Below, piece by piece: positions 1 to 7,120 of a stretch of DNA of 64,000 bases. Numbering within the stretch: position 1 is the first letter of the stretch; the number at the start of each line of letters is the position of its first letter. The notes beneath the pieces were generated by a model that did not search any database, was not told the DNA's origin, and was given only the letters and a program-made list of their open reading frames with translations. This DNA is from Nocardia sp. NBC_01503 (GTDB taxonomy: Bacteria; Actinomycetota; Actinomycetes; Mycobacteriales; Mycobacteriaceae). The stretch spans positions 2,108,001 to 2,172,000 of the forward strand of contig NZ_CP109596.1 in the NCBI RefSeq assembly GCF_036327755.1. Reading direction: 5' to 3'. The position numbers were made by a program, and so were the translations under genes.

Positions 1-871
1 CCTCCAGATCTACCTGAGTGGGTTCGTTATTGGGGACAAAATGCATCGCCCTGTTCAGCGCTTCATATCCGGCGGGTGCGTGAGCCTCGATCCAGAGATC
101 CTCAAGTTTCCGAACCCACTTGCCGGCTCGGTTTTCCACGATTGCGCGCGCATCCTCGCGCGTTAGCGCCCAGGCACACAGGATCTTGGTCCCTGCTTCC
201 AACTGCGCCTTCTCCTGAGCAATTTGGCGATCGTAGTTAACCCGAGTAGCGAGCCGACGCTCCTCATTGAGGGCGGCGAGCTCGGCAACCCATGCAGCAG
301 CGCCGATTTTATGAACGACGTCGGCAATCGAGAGGTTGGGGCCATGACCGAGGACAATTCCGCGTCCGCGAGATTCGTCGTCGATGTCCTCAGGCCAGTC
401 CGGGACGACGACCTCGTAAGAGAAGCCCGCGGCGGCTTTCCCATCGAGATGGAGCCATTTTTTCTCCGTGCGAGTGCTCCGCTTGTCGAACACATCCCGT
501 GCCTGCGTGATCAGCTCAGCACGTTGCCGATCGATCTCACGCTGTCGTGCTTCCAACTCCCGGCGCCTATCCCGAAGCGAAGTCAGCAGCGCTTCCACTG
601 TTCCCGCAGCGACAGGTACTCGAAATCCCACAGATCTGATGGCCGGCTCGTAGTAGTCGGCTACGAGATCACGGTCCTCTGCTGCCAGGAGTCGCAGGTC
701 TACCGGAACCGTGTCAACTGCTGGGTTGTAACCGTTGCGGATGTACGCATGAGGATCGGGCTTCACAGGGATGAGCACCGTGTATGCAGCCGCATCTGAT
801 GCGGCTTCCGGTCTCGTTCGAGCTTGTACAGATGCAACGAACCGATTGAACCGCGCACTCCAGCCCGGCAT
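1..871 (-). CDS. Unrecognised hypothetical protein, partial (C-terminus off left edge)
   Basis: The minus-strand frame stays open for 290 codons and runs off the left edge, so only the N-terminal part is visible. Start is ATG 871, because AGGAGGT at 878-884 sits 6 bases upstream; a nearer ATG at 876 is in another frame and soon stops. The protein is soluble, with no signal peptide or membrane segment. Residues ~92-130 are a charged heptad-like stretch (RRRELEARQREIDRQR), probably coiled coil, and a second charged helix lies near 200-235. Base composition looks less GC-rich than the core genes further right, suggesting accessory DNA. I do not recognise the family. Whether it belongs to the element integrated at tRNA-Thr cannot be decided here. 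Confidence 0.7.
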   Translation of the reverse strand, partial: MPGWSARFNRFVASVQARTRPEAASDAAAYTVLIPVKPDPHAYIRNGYNPAVDTVPVDLRLLAAEDRDLVADYYEPAIRSVGFRVPVAAGTVEALLTSLRDRRRELEARQREIDRQRAELITQARDVFDKRSTRTEKKWLHLDGKAAAGFSYEVVVPDWPEDIDDESRGRGIVLGHGPNLSIADVVHKIGAAAWVAELAALNEERRLATRVNYDRQIAQEKAQLEAGTKILCAWALTREDARAIVENRAGKWVRKLEDLWIEAHAPAGYEALNRAMHFVPNNEPTQVDLE

Positions 872-1052
872 CGCATGACCTCCTAGACCAAATCTGTTAT
901 CCGACAACCCTGTTCGCGGACCAGCTGGCACGAATCAATTGTGCTTTAACGGAGACCGCATCGGCGGCGAAACATGCCACCATCGAAACGGCAACCTCTG
1001 CCCAGGAAAACCACCGGTCTCGTCGCGGACCTGTTGCGATCGTGTCGCGGTC

Positions 1053-1077
1053 CTGATGCGATTCGTAATCGCATCAG
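1053..1077. repeat. 11-bp inverted repeat (CTGATGCGATT / AATCGCATCAG)
   Basis: Perfect 11-base arms at 1053-1063 and 1067-1077 around the 3-base spacer CGT. The right arm is partly repeated directly at 1079-1090 (AATCGCATCAGG), giving three related 10-mers in under 40 bases, an iteron-like pattern. Confidence 0.75.
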
Positions 1078-1100
1078 AATCGCATCAGGCAATGCCCTGA

Positions 1101-1119
1101 CCTGCGCCTTCGGCGCAGG
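1101..1119. repeat. 8-bp hairpin CCTGCGCC-TTC-GGCGCAGG
   Basis: Perfect 8-bp stem with a 3-base loop, directly abutting the larger inverted repeat at 1121. No T-run follows on either strand, so it does not look like an ordinary intrinsic terminator. Confidence 0.7.
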
Positions 1120-1120
1120 G

Positions 1121-1187
1121 CTCTCGTCTGCTCGTCCCCAACTCTGTCCCGCTTCGCTGAACAGAGTTGGGGACGAGCAGACGAGAG
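1121..1187. repeat. Perfect 27-bp inverted repeat with 13-base loop
   Basis: Arms at 1121-1147 and 1161-1187 are perfectly complementary over 27 bases (left arm begins CTCTCGTCTGCTCGTCCCC), with a 13-base spacer. This is longer than typical terminators and has no U-tract. It could be a cruciform-forming site, an origin or transfer-related structure, or the footprint of a small mobile sequence. The function is unknown. Confidence 0.8.
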
Positions 1188-1290
1188 CCAAAAGACAAGG
1201 GTGGGGAGGTAAAAGTAACTAGAAGGTTGGGAAGAGTTGGGAGAGAAGAGAAGACCACAAAAGGAGGACCACAAAGAGGGGGGTTCCAGC
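1188..1290 (+). other. Purine-rich strand with G-runs
   Basis: By eye about 80% of the plus-strand bases are A or G, with several GGG/GGGG runs (AAGGGTGGGGAGG, GGTTGGG, AGTTGGG, GAGGGGGG). It follows the 27-bp inverted repeat and shares the word GAGTTGGG with it. The composition is unlike coding DNA here and has triplex or G-quadruplex potential (inference). Confidence 0.5.
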
Positions 1291-1555
1291 GAAACTTGCG
1301 TCGAGAGCGTGGTTGCGTGGGGTGTGCGCCGACTCCGGCGGCGTGTTCGCGCACCAGGGCGCGCTCCGTGCGATGGCGTAGCTAAGGATCAACCGACGAA
1401 TGTTGGATCTGACCACAAACGTGGGGTATATCCGGCAAATTCCGCTCAATTCCCTTGCCAAACAGCGTATTTCGATAGCATTGACCGCCATCGCATGCTC
1501 TCTGGCGCCCCGCAGGAACCACGATCAATCCGACTGTCGAAAGGTACGTGGCGAC

Positions 1556-2155
1556 ATGACCGACGACCCGTGCATTCTGTCGATCCGTACCCGCGAGGAA
1601 CTCCGCCACGCCGTTGAGGACCTCACCACCGGCGTCATCGTCGTATGCGGATTCCCTGCAGTTGGGAAGTCCAGTGGAGTGCGCATGCTTGCCGCCGATC
1701 GCGATGCGCTTGTCCTGGACAAGGATTCGTTCGCACCGGCGCTCGAAGAAGCGGTGATGACTGAGTTGACAGGAAACCCATTCGACCGCGACAGCGCCAT
1801 CTATCGGCGGGTCGTCGGTCCGCATATCTACGACGCGCTCGTGCGGAATGCATTGGCGATCGGCCGGCACCAGATCGTGGTCGTCGATGCGCCGTTCATC
1901 GAATACGTGATGAGGGCTCGCAGCGAGAGCTGCTCCCTTGCTGGATATCTTTGTGCAAAGGTCGACCACCCGGTGAGCGTCCGGACGGTGTGGATGTCCG
2001 CCTCCCCGGAAGTGATTCATACACGGATAGTGCGCCGCGGCGCCGAACGAGACAGGCCCAAACTCGCCGACTGGGCCGTGTACCGCAGTGCCGTTCTGGA
2101 CTCTGGCGTTGACCTCGCCGCGCAGGAGGTCGTAGACGCCGTTGTCGTCAACTAG
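1556..2155 (+). CDS. P-loop kinase/ATPase-like protein (AAA_33-like)
   Basis: A 199-residue soluble protein. Near the N-terminus VVCGFPAVGKSS contains a Walker A motif (residues 32-39). VVVDAPFIEYV near residue 122 is a plausible Walker B/substrate segment. MSASPEVIHTRIVRRGAERD near residue 160 resembles the R-rich LID region of small kinases such as gluconate, shikimate or AAA_33 kinases. Substrate unknown. ATG 1556 is chosen because the frame upstream lacks kinase-like sequence and a Shine-Dalgarno. The HAD gene follows on the same strand after 78 bases; a kinase-plus-phosphatase pairing suggests a small phospho-metabolite role (inference). Confidence 0.7.
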   Translation: MTDDPCILSIRTREELRHAVEDLTTGVIVVCGFPAVGKSSGVRMLAADRDALVLDKDSFAPALEEAVMTELTGNPFDRDSAIYRRVVGPHIYDALVRNALAIGRHQIVVVDAPFIEYVMRARSESCSLAGYLCAKVDHPVSVRTVWMSASPEVIHTRIVRRGAERDRPKLADWAVYRSAVLDSGVDLAAQEVVDAVVVN

Positions 2156-2233
2156 CGAGAGAACGACGCGGCCGGAGGCTTCTACGCGTACGCGGCGCAG
2201 CGAGTGAAATTTTCGCTCGGTACGGTTGGGCAC

Positions 2234-2905
2234 ATGATTTCCGCTGTCGTATTCGATGTTGGTGAGACGCTTGTCGACGAGACACGCGAGTACGGGACCT
2301 GGGCGGATTGGCTCGGAGTGCCGCGACACACCTTCACAGCGATGTTCGGTGCGGTGATCGCGAACGGGCAGGACTATCGCGAGACCTTCCAGGCATTCCG
2401 CCCCGGATTCGACCTTGCCAAGGAGCGGCAGGCCCGTGCCGACGCCGGCCAGCCTGAGACCTATGGCGAGGACGATCTCTACCCGGATGTCCGTCCGGCG
2501 CTGTCACAGCTGCGGGAAATGGGAGTCTGGGTCGGCATCGTCGGTAACCAGACGGTTCGATCGGGCAAGATCCTCCGCAGCCTGGATCTGCCGACCGATT
2601 TCATCGCCACGTCCGACGATTGGGGTGTGGAGAAGCCCTCAGCGGAGTTCTTCGCGAAAATCGTTGAGGTAGCGCCAGGTTCGGCCGATCAGATCATCTA
2701 TGTGGGCGACCGGATCGATAACGACGTCGCGCCGGCGAAGAAGGCCGGCATGCGGACGGCATACATCCAGCGCGGCCCGTGGGGCTGGATTCTCCGTGAC
2801 ACGCAGGAGGTCGCGGACCTATCCGATTGGAAGATCCGCGACCTCACTGAGTTGCCGGAAATTGTTGCGGCAGAGAATAACCCAGTTAGCCAACCAGCGA
2901 ATTGA
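2234..2905 (+). CDS. HAD-superfamily hydrolase
   Basis: A 223-residue protein with HAD motifs in order: the nucleophile segment VVFDVGETLVDE at residues 4-15, VGIVGNQT (motif II region, mid-protein), WGVEKPSAEFF (motif III lysine), and YVGDRIDNDVAPAKKAG (motif IV acidic residues). The family dephosphorylates small metabolites or acts as a haloacid dehalogenase; the substrate cannot be read. ATG 2234 is preferred over 2204 because motif I normally sits within a few residues of the N-terminus. The 3' end overlaps the convergent XRE regulator by 20 bases, so antisense interference is possible. Confidence 0.85.
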   Translation: MISAVVFDVGETLVDETREYGTWADWLGVPRHTFTAMFGAVIANGQDYRETFQAFRPGFDLAKERQARADAGQPETYGEDDLYPDVRPALSQLREMGVWVGIVGNQTVRSGKILRSLDLPTDFIATSDDWGVEKPSAEFFAKIVEVAPGSADQIIYVGDRIDNDVAPAKKAGMRTAYIQRGPWGWILRDTQEVADLSDWKIRDLTELPEIVAAENNPVSQPAN

Positions 2906-4157
2906 CGGTGGTGTGCCAGTCGTAGAGACGGTCGTCTAGGCTCCGGACGGCTGGTAGTGAATCCCACTTCCGCAAGGTTTGACGAACCGCCTTGATCCGG
3001 TCCATCGCGGTGGCGTACCACGTGCGGCCGAGGTGGTCGAGGGCATCCTCCAGGTTCGCGCACGCTCGTTCGGGGTCCTGTTCCAGCACTGCGGCCGCAG
3101 CGAGATCCGCGAGGTAGACAGCACGCTGTTTGACCGCATCCTCGGGCAAGTCGACCAGCACCTGTTCGAGGGTTTCGCGTGCCTCGCGACCGCGGCCGGC
3201 GACGATCAGGGTGTTGCCCTTGAATCCCGCCAAGCGGGTCGGTGAGAACCAATCCAGCCATGCCGGGGAAGGATTGGCCTCGCTGTCGTAGTCGCGGTAG
3301 GTCTCCTCAGCGTGCTGGATAAGGCTCAGGGCGCGCCGGGTGTCGCCAAAGCGTGTTTCGACCTCAGCCTCTACCGCGTCGAGCCATGCCACCATTTCCG
3401 CACTGGCCTCGCCTCTACGCGCGAATGCCCGCGCGGCACGCATGTGATCCCGCGCTTCCTCCGCCCGCGAGACATCGCCCGAGAAGGCCGGTGCGAATGC
3501 CATATGCGCAAGGGTCGCAGCGCCAAGCAGAGGATCGTCAGCTTCGTGTGCTGCCTGCAGCGCGACGATCATGCTCGGCTGAGATAGCTCAGGCTGCTGC
3601 AAGTCGAAGAATTCCAAGCGGCCGGCGAGCAAGCTCGACTCCGCGACGGCCCGTGCCAGTATCGGCTTGGCGGGCTCCGGGACCTGCGCAAGCAACTCGA
3701 TCCCAAGCTGCGCATGATCGGCTACGGAACGATGTAGACGGGTGGCCGGAATCAGCCAGTACAGGTGGCGGTACGACACCGTGATTGTCATGAAATCCGT
3801 TGCTACCGAGGCGGGTAGAGGCGCGGTCACTGCTCCCACGAGGCGCTGACCGAGCCGCTTCTCCGTCGCGAAGTGGCCGGTCGATCGCGTCGGCGCGCTA
3901 CTGGTCTCCTCCCACGGCGGAGTGAATCCGAGCTCGGTCACGGGCTGTTTGAACAGCGCTTCAAGCGCGGTCGCATGCTCCGGGTGCGGCCATGGCGGAT
4001 CAGCGGATTCCCAGCGGCGCACGGTTCGCGCGTTCACGGACACGCGCAGCCCAATCTCGCGGCCCGCATTGTTAACTGCCTCGGCCAGCGCGGCCTGGGA
4101 TCGGTATCCGAGTGCCTGCCGTGCCGCCCGCAGGGCGGCGTTTCCTGGCGTAGTCAT
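2886..4157 (-). CDS. XRE-family HTH transcriptional regulator with TPR-like C-terminus
   Basis: A 423-residue protein. Residues ~5-75 form an XRE-type helix-turn-helix (ALRAARQALGYRSQAALAEA, then VSVNARTVRRWE as the recognition helix region). The long alpha-helical remainder resembles the TPR-like regions of actinobacterial XRE regulators. ATG 4157 is the first residue of the HTH domain. It is divergent from the long element operon starting at 4346; the 188-base gap contains palindromes suitable for operators. By analogy with regulators of actinomycete integrative elements it may control excision and transfer (inference). It could equally be a regulator of the HAD gene it converges on. Confidence 0.85.
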   Translation of the reverse strand: MTTPGNAALRAARQALGYRSQAALAEAVNNAGREIGLRVSVNARTVRRWESADPPWPHPEHATALEALFKQPVTELGFTPPWEETSSAPTRSTGHFATEKRLGQRLVGAVTAPLPASVATDFMTITVSYRHLYWLIPATRLHRSVADHAQLGIELLAQVPEPAKPILARAVAESSLLAGRLEFFDLQQPELSQPSMIVALQAAHEADDPLLGAATLAHMAFAPAFSGDVSRAEEARDHMRAARAFARRGEASAEMVAWLDAVEAEVETRFGDTRRALSLIQHAEETYRDYDSEANPSPAWLDWFSPTRLAGFKGNTLIVAGRGREARETLEQVLVDLPEDAVKQRAVYLADLAAAAVLEQDPERACANLEDALDHLGRTWYATAMDRIKAVRQTLRKWDSLPAVRSLDDRLYDWHTTVNSLVG

Positions 4158-4345
4158 ATGCGAAGTCTAGGCCCGCAGTAGGTCACGGTCCACCCGAATG
4201 GGCCATTCGATGGCCTATCCATGTCCTCTTTCTGGGCCTCGAAGCGGACATTCAGTGGTCGGAACATGTGATCAGGCGCTTATGACGCCCATCACACGGA
4301 AATGGCAGACATTTCCATTCCCTTCCACCTCAAGGAGTGAGCCCG
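4158..4345. promoter_or_regulatory. Divergent regulatory region with palindromes
   Basis: Lies between the XRE regulator (minus) and the element operon (plus). It contains GGCCAT-TCG-ATGGCC at 4201-4215, a perfect 6-bp inverted repeat, and GGAAATG-GCAGA-CATTTCC at 4298-4316, a perfect 7-bp inverted repeat 16 bases upstream of the AAGGAG ribosome site. A weaker GGCG...CGCC pair lies between them. These are candidate operators for the XRE protein or the first operon product. No confident -10/-35 pair is assigned. Confidence 0.5.
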
Positions 4346-4576
4346 TTGGAAACCTCAGACCGATCCGCGCCTGACCCACGTAGGGCGCGAAATCTAATCA
4401 GCCTCAAGACCGCGGCCGCGCTGGTCGAGGTGGATGCGAAGACGATCAAGAACTGGATCAAAGCCGGTGACCTGCAAGGATTTCGGATCAACGGCCGCAT
4501 GTGGCGCGTGAACCGTGACGAACTGCTCGCGCTCGCCCGGCCGATCTTGGCTGACCACTCGGGTGGTGCGGCATGA
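4346..4576 (+). CDS. Excisionase/AlpA-like DNA-binding protein (HTH_17)
   Basis: A 76-residue protein. The segment LISLKTAAALVEVDAKTIKN followed by WIKAGDLQGFRINGRMWRV is the winged-helix excisionase/MerR-like fold, with the typical W-x-x-x-G-x-L-x-G-x-R pattern. TTG 4346 is chosen over the in-frame GTG 4337 because AAGGAG (4332-4337) would overlap the GTG but is 8 bases from the TTG. It is the first gene of the element operon, facing the XRE regulator, and overlaps the next gene by 4 bases. It probably acts as excisionase or operon regulator; a second such protein sits beside the integrase. Confidence 0.75.
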   Translation: METSDRSAPDPRRARNLISLKTAAALVEVDAKTIKNWIKAGDLQGFRINGRMWRVNRDELLALARPILADHSGGAA

Positions 4577-4725
4577 GAACCCGCTCCGCACTCTTCACAT
4601 TCATCGCCTTGTCGATGGCTTGTGCACTGTTCACGCATCCCGAGGTTGTGCTGGTCCCAGCGTTCCTGGTCGGCGTTTACCTGCTGGCCCGCCCGCGCCG
4701 CGGCTGGTTGGGAGGTCGGCGATGA
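4573..4725 (+). CDS. Small two-helix membrane protein
   Basis: A 50-residue protein, MRTRSALFTFIALSMACALF at its start, then a short polar turn and a second hydrophobic segment (VVLVPAFLVGVYLLA) before an Arg/Gly-rich end. Two membrane helices or a hairpin are predicted. It is framed by 4-base overlaps: its ATG sits in the stop of the HTH gene, and its stop overlaps the ATG at 4722. That tight coupling is the best evidence that it is real. Function is unknown; small membrane proteins are common in transfer (spread) operons of actinomycete elements. Confidence 0.65.
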   Translation: MRTRSALFTFIALSMACALFTHPEVVLVPAFLVGVYLLARPRRGWLGGRR

Positions 4726-5015
4726 GCGGGTACTCGCACCATCACGTCGGTGCCCTGAACACGTACAACCGGCCCGAGTACGACGCAAACGGGTTGTTGC
4801 AGAACGGTTTTCAGGTAGCTCCGCAGCGTTGGCGATTCTTCCTCTTCGGAGGCCTGGTGCTGTTCGCCGGCGGGATCGTGATTGGCATCCAGTTGGAGCA
4901 GCAGACCCCCACGATGGCGCCGTCGGTGAACGTCTGCCGCGCCGACGAGGTGACCCGTATCGACTGCGTGCATGTCGACCGCCAGGCCCCGGCCGCGCCG
5001 GAGGTGGCCCGATGA
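4722..5015 (+). CDS. Single-pass membrane protein, hypothetical
   Basis: A 97-residue protein with a polar, His/Tyr-rich N-terminal 40 residues, one strong membrane helix (FFLFGGLVLFAGGIVIGI, about residues 40-57) and a short extracytoplasmic tail with two cysteines (VCRADE and DCVHV) that could form a disulphide. ATG 4722 overlaps the stop of the upstream gene, and the stop overlaps the next ATG at 5012. It probably acts at the membrane alongside the translocase encoded at 7117; I do not recognise the family. Confidence 0.7.
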   Translation: MSGYSHHHVGALNTYNRPEYDANGLLQNGFQVAPQRWRFFLFGGLVLFAGGIVIGIQLEQQTPTMAPSVNVCRADEVTRIDCVHVDRQAPAAPEVAR

Positions 5016-5275
5016 CGCGGAACCAGCAGATCCTCCGGATCGGGCAGCTGTACCGGGACGCGATGCCGGGACGTAGCGACCTTCGGACCTTGCGGGTCGA
5101 TGAGATCCGCACGCCGACAGTCGATTACAAGGGCCGGACGCTGCGCGCGGTGACGTGCACGGTCATCCGGAAGGTCTCCGACGATGGCGCGGTAACTACG
5201 CCGATGCGGGTTCTGGGGATCGATGCGGTGCGTCTGACCTCTGACTTTTTCGAGCTGGTCGAGGAGCAGCGATGA
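5012..5275 (+). CDS. Hypothetical small soluble protein
   Basis: An 87-residue soluble protein with no signal or membrane segment. The middle (TVDYKGRTLRAVTCTVIRKV) is beta-strand-like and the ends are helical. It is coupled by 4-base overlaps to the genes on both sides, within the element's early operon. No family recognised. The gene-end overlaps and even codon use support that it is translated. Confidence 0.65.
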   Translation: MTRNQQILRIGQLYRDAMPGRSDLRTLRVDEIRTPTVDYKGRTLRAVTCTVIRKVSDDGAVTTPMRVLGIDAVRLTSDFFELVEEQR

Positions 5276-5598
5276 ATGCCTCCGACCGGCCAGCAGTTGA
5301 ACTTGCCCGCCTCAAGGCAGAGATGCAGCGCACGGAAGTGGTCGCGGACGTCCTGTCGGACGTGCTTGACGCGGCATTGGATGTGAAGGCGCGCAAGCGC
5401 TACAAGGACTGCGACGCGGAGGACCAGAGGATCGAGCACTGGCAGGCAGTGCACGACTCGGCATGGACGGACCGTGATGCTGCACTCGATGCATTCTGCG
5501 CGGTCGAATATGGCCCTGAGTTCGTCAAAGGGCTTCGGGCGATGCGCGAACCGAAACCTTCGGCACCGCAGCGCAGCCAGATCGAGCGGTCGCGATGA
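5272..5598 (+). CDS. Hypothetical helical protein with IERSR tail
   Basis: A 108-residue, charged, mostly helical protein (ARLKAEMQRTEVVADVLSDV, then a mixed-charge helix to residue ~65). It ends in QIERSR, a tail shared with four other proteins of this element (ends at 12363, 12758, 13151, 13606). Coupled to its neighbours by 4-base overlaps. Function unknown. The shared tail may mark proteins handled by a common partner such as the transfer machinery (inference). Confidence 0.65.
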   Translation: MNASDRPAVELARLKAEMQRTEVVADVLSDVLDAALDVKARKRYKDCDAEDQRIEHWQAVHDSAWTDRDAALDAFCAVEYGPEFVKGLRAMREPKPSAPQRSQIERSR

Positions 5599-6059
5599 AG
5601 CGCGAAAACGTCCCCGGCACGGTCTATCTGCTGCATTTCGATCAGCCGTACCGCCATGCCCGGCACTACACGGGCTGGACCTCGGATCTGGAGTCGCGGC
5701 TCGCTGATCATCGCGATGGGCGCGGGGCGCGGTTGATGTCCGTCATTCGTGAGGCCGGTATCGGTTTCTCCCTGGCTCGCACCTGGGATGGCACCCGCGG
5801 TCGTGAGCGCCAGCTCAAACGAGAGGGAGGCGCCTCCCGGCGCTGCCCGATGTGCGGGGTCACTCCGCGACCGGACCAGGACATGGGCGAGGTGATCGTG
5901 CAGGCCCGCCGCGATATCGCCGCCCGACGCGAGGCGCCCAACAGGCCGGCCCGCCCGGAGCGGTGGGTCGGTCCGATGCCCGCTCAGGAATTGGACGCGC
6001 TGTTGGACGGCATCGCCGCCCGGCAAGCCGCAGTAGCCCGGAGGGAGCGCACACGATGA
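5595..6059 (+). CDS. GIY-YIG-like nuclease domain protein
   Basis: A 154-residue protein. GTVYLLHFDQPY at residues 8-19 followed by HARHYTGWTSDLESRLADH matches the first two strands and conserved Y, G and R of the GIY-YIG nuclease fold. A catalytic Glu candidate lies in GRERQLKRE. A CPMC pair near residue 94 could help bind metal. The family cuts DNA by single-strand nicks; homing, repair and element-encoded members exist. Within this transfer operon it might nick DNA, but no target can be read. The C-terminal third is Arg/Ala-rich. ATGA overlaps on both sides fix the start. Confidence 0.75.
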   Translation: MKRENVPGTVYLLHFDQPYRHARHYTGWTSDLESRLADHRDGRGARLMSVIREAGIGFSLARTWDGTRGRERQLKREGGASRRCPMCGVTPRPDQDMGEVIVQARRDIAARREAPNRPARPERWVGPMPAQELDALLDGIAARQAAVARRERTR

Positions 6060-7120
6060 TCACCGACCACAACAAGCGGAATCTCTATGCCACACAGGAA
6101 TTGCGGTACCGGACCGGGATCGCGGGTGGACTGCGCGATGCCGGCCTGACCTACGCGGAGATCGCTCGCACGCTGGAAATCCCGTTGAGCAAGGTCGAGC
6201 GGTGCCTGGGCGAGGCCGAAGCGCTGCGCGCGGAGGGTCTGACCAAGACCGAAATCGCCGCGGCGATCGGCATCCCCTACGGATCGATGGGACGGCTACT
6301 GCCCACCAAGAGCAGTGGTGCGATCACCGAACGACAGAACCAGGTCTTGGCCGTGACCGCCGAAATGCGCGGTATGCAGGTCGATCTGGTCGCGGAATTC
6401 CTCGGTGTCGGAATCAGCACCGCCTACGACATCATCCGGCCGTTGATCCGCGACGGCTACCTGTATCCGCTCACCCGGGTAGGGCAGGGCAAGGCGTGGG
6501 CTGTGGCGAAAAAGGAACCCGCGCAACGGCATCTGGGGTGGCGGCCCAAGGACTGGACGCCGTCGATGATGTACGCCAACCACGACCGCGCGGTCGCCCA
6601 AGCCCGCATCATGCTGGTCGGTTCCGACCCGCACCGGTGGGTGTCCGAACGCCAGCTCCGGCACCGGGCCGAGGAGATCGCCACCGCCACCCGGGCCCCG
6701 GCGCAGTTCAGCTCCGGACGCGAACCCCGCCAAGGCAAACCACACGTGCACGACGGGTGGGTACTACGCCGCGTCAATGGCGAATTGCGTTGGTGGGCAG
6801 TGGAAGTCGAACTCACCCGCAAGAACGCCGACGACATGGACATCGCCTTGCGCGGTGCCATGCGCGCCGCGCGCACCATGCCGCCGTTTCAGCAGGTCTC
6901 CGAGCTGGTGGGGCTGCTGTATCTGTGCCGCACCGCGAGCGTGGCCGACGGCGTGTACGCCGCGGTCGATCGCCTGCCCGCCGAGATCGCGGCCATGGAC
7001 ATCGATTTCGAGGCCCGCGATCTCGACGACGACTGGAGCCGGTACCTGGCCAAACGCACCGAACAGCGGGCCGCGCAGGCCGCGCGTAGGCGCTTGCACA
7101 TCACTAAGGAAGCCTCATGA
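6056..7120 (+). CDS. HTH protein, replication-relaxation-like
   Basis: A 354-residue protein. Residues ~20-80 contain two consecutive HTH-like repeats (LRDAGLTYAEIARTLEIPLS and LRAEGLTKTEIAAAIGIPYG), followed by a winged-helix (VAEFLGVGISTAYDIIRPLI). In the second half, DGWVLRRVNGELRWWAVEVE followed by LTRK resembles the E-x-E core of PD-(D/E)xK-like folds seen in actinobacterial replication-relaxation proteins. Those are usually encoded next to a coupling-type ATPase, as here (ATGA overlap with 7117). A role as DNA-processing or replication initiator of the element is inferred; a purely regulatory role is possible. Confidence 0.6.
   Translation: MITDHNKRNLYATQELRYRTGIAGGLRDAGLTYAEIARTLEIPLSKVERCLGEAEALRAEGLTKTEIAAAIGIPYGSMGRLLPTKSSGAITERQNQVLAVTAEMRGMQVDLVAEFLGVGISTAYDIIRPLIRDGYLYPLTRVGQGKAWAVAKKEPAQRHLGWRPKDWTPSMMYANHDRAVAQARIMLVGSDPHRWVSERQLRHRAEEIATATRAPAQFSSGREPRQGKPHVHDGWVLRRVNGELRWWAVEVELTRKNADDMDIALRGAMRAARTMPPFQQVSELVGLLYLCRTASVADGVYAAVDRLPAEIAAMDIDFEARDLDDDWSRYLAKRTEQRAAQAARRRLHITKEAS

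Larger units (their letters stand above)
872..1555. other. Repeat-rich intergenic region
   Basis: About 680 bases with no convincing gene; short frames here change with every repeat. It holds three inverted repeats in a row (1053-1077, 1101-1119, 1121-1187) and then a purine-rich strand (1188-1290). It lies between two genes that point away from each other. I see no clear promoter pair. Confidence 0.6.

Noticed and set aside
60..125. Short CGAACCCA word near the left edge considered as a remnant of the left attachment site
   Set aside because: Only about 7 bases match and they lie inside an open coding frame; this is chance level.
1382..2329. Minus-strand frame of about 315 codons opposite the kinase-like gene
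   Set aside because: The plus-strand product has a P-loop and a sensible length; the antisense frame lacks features.
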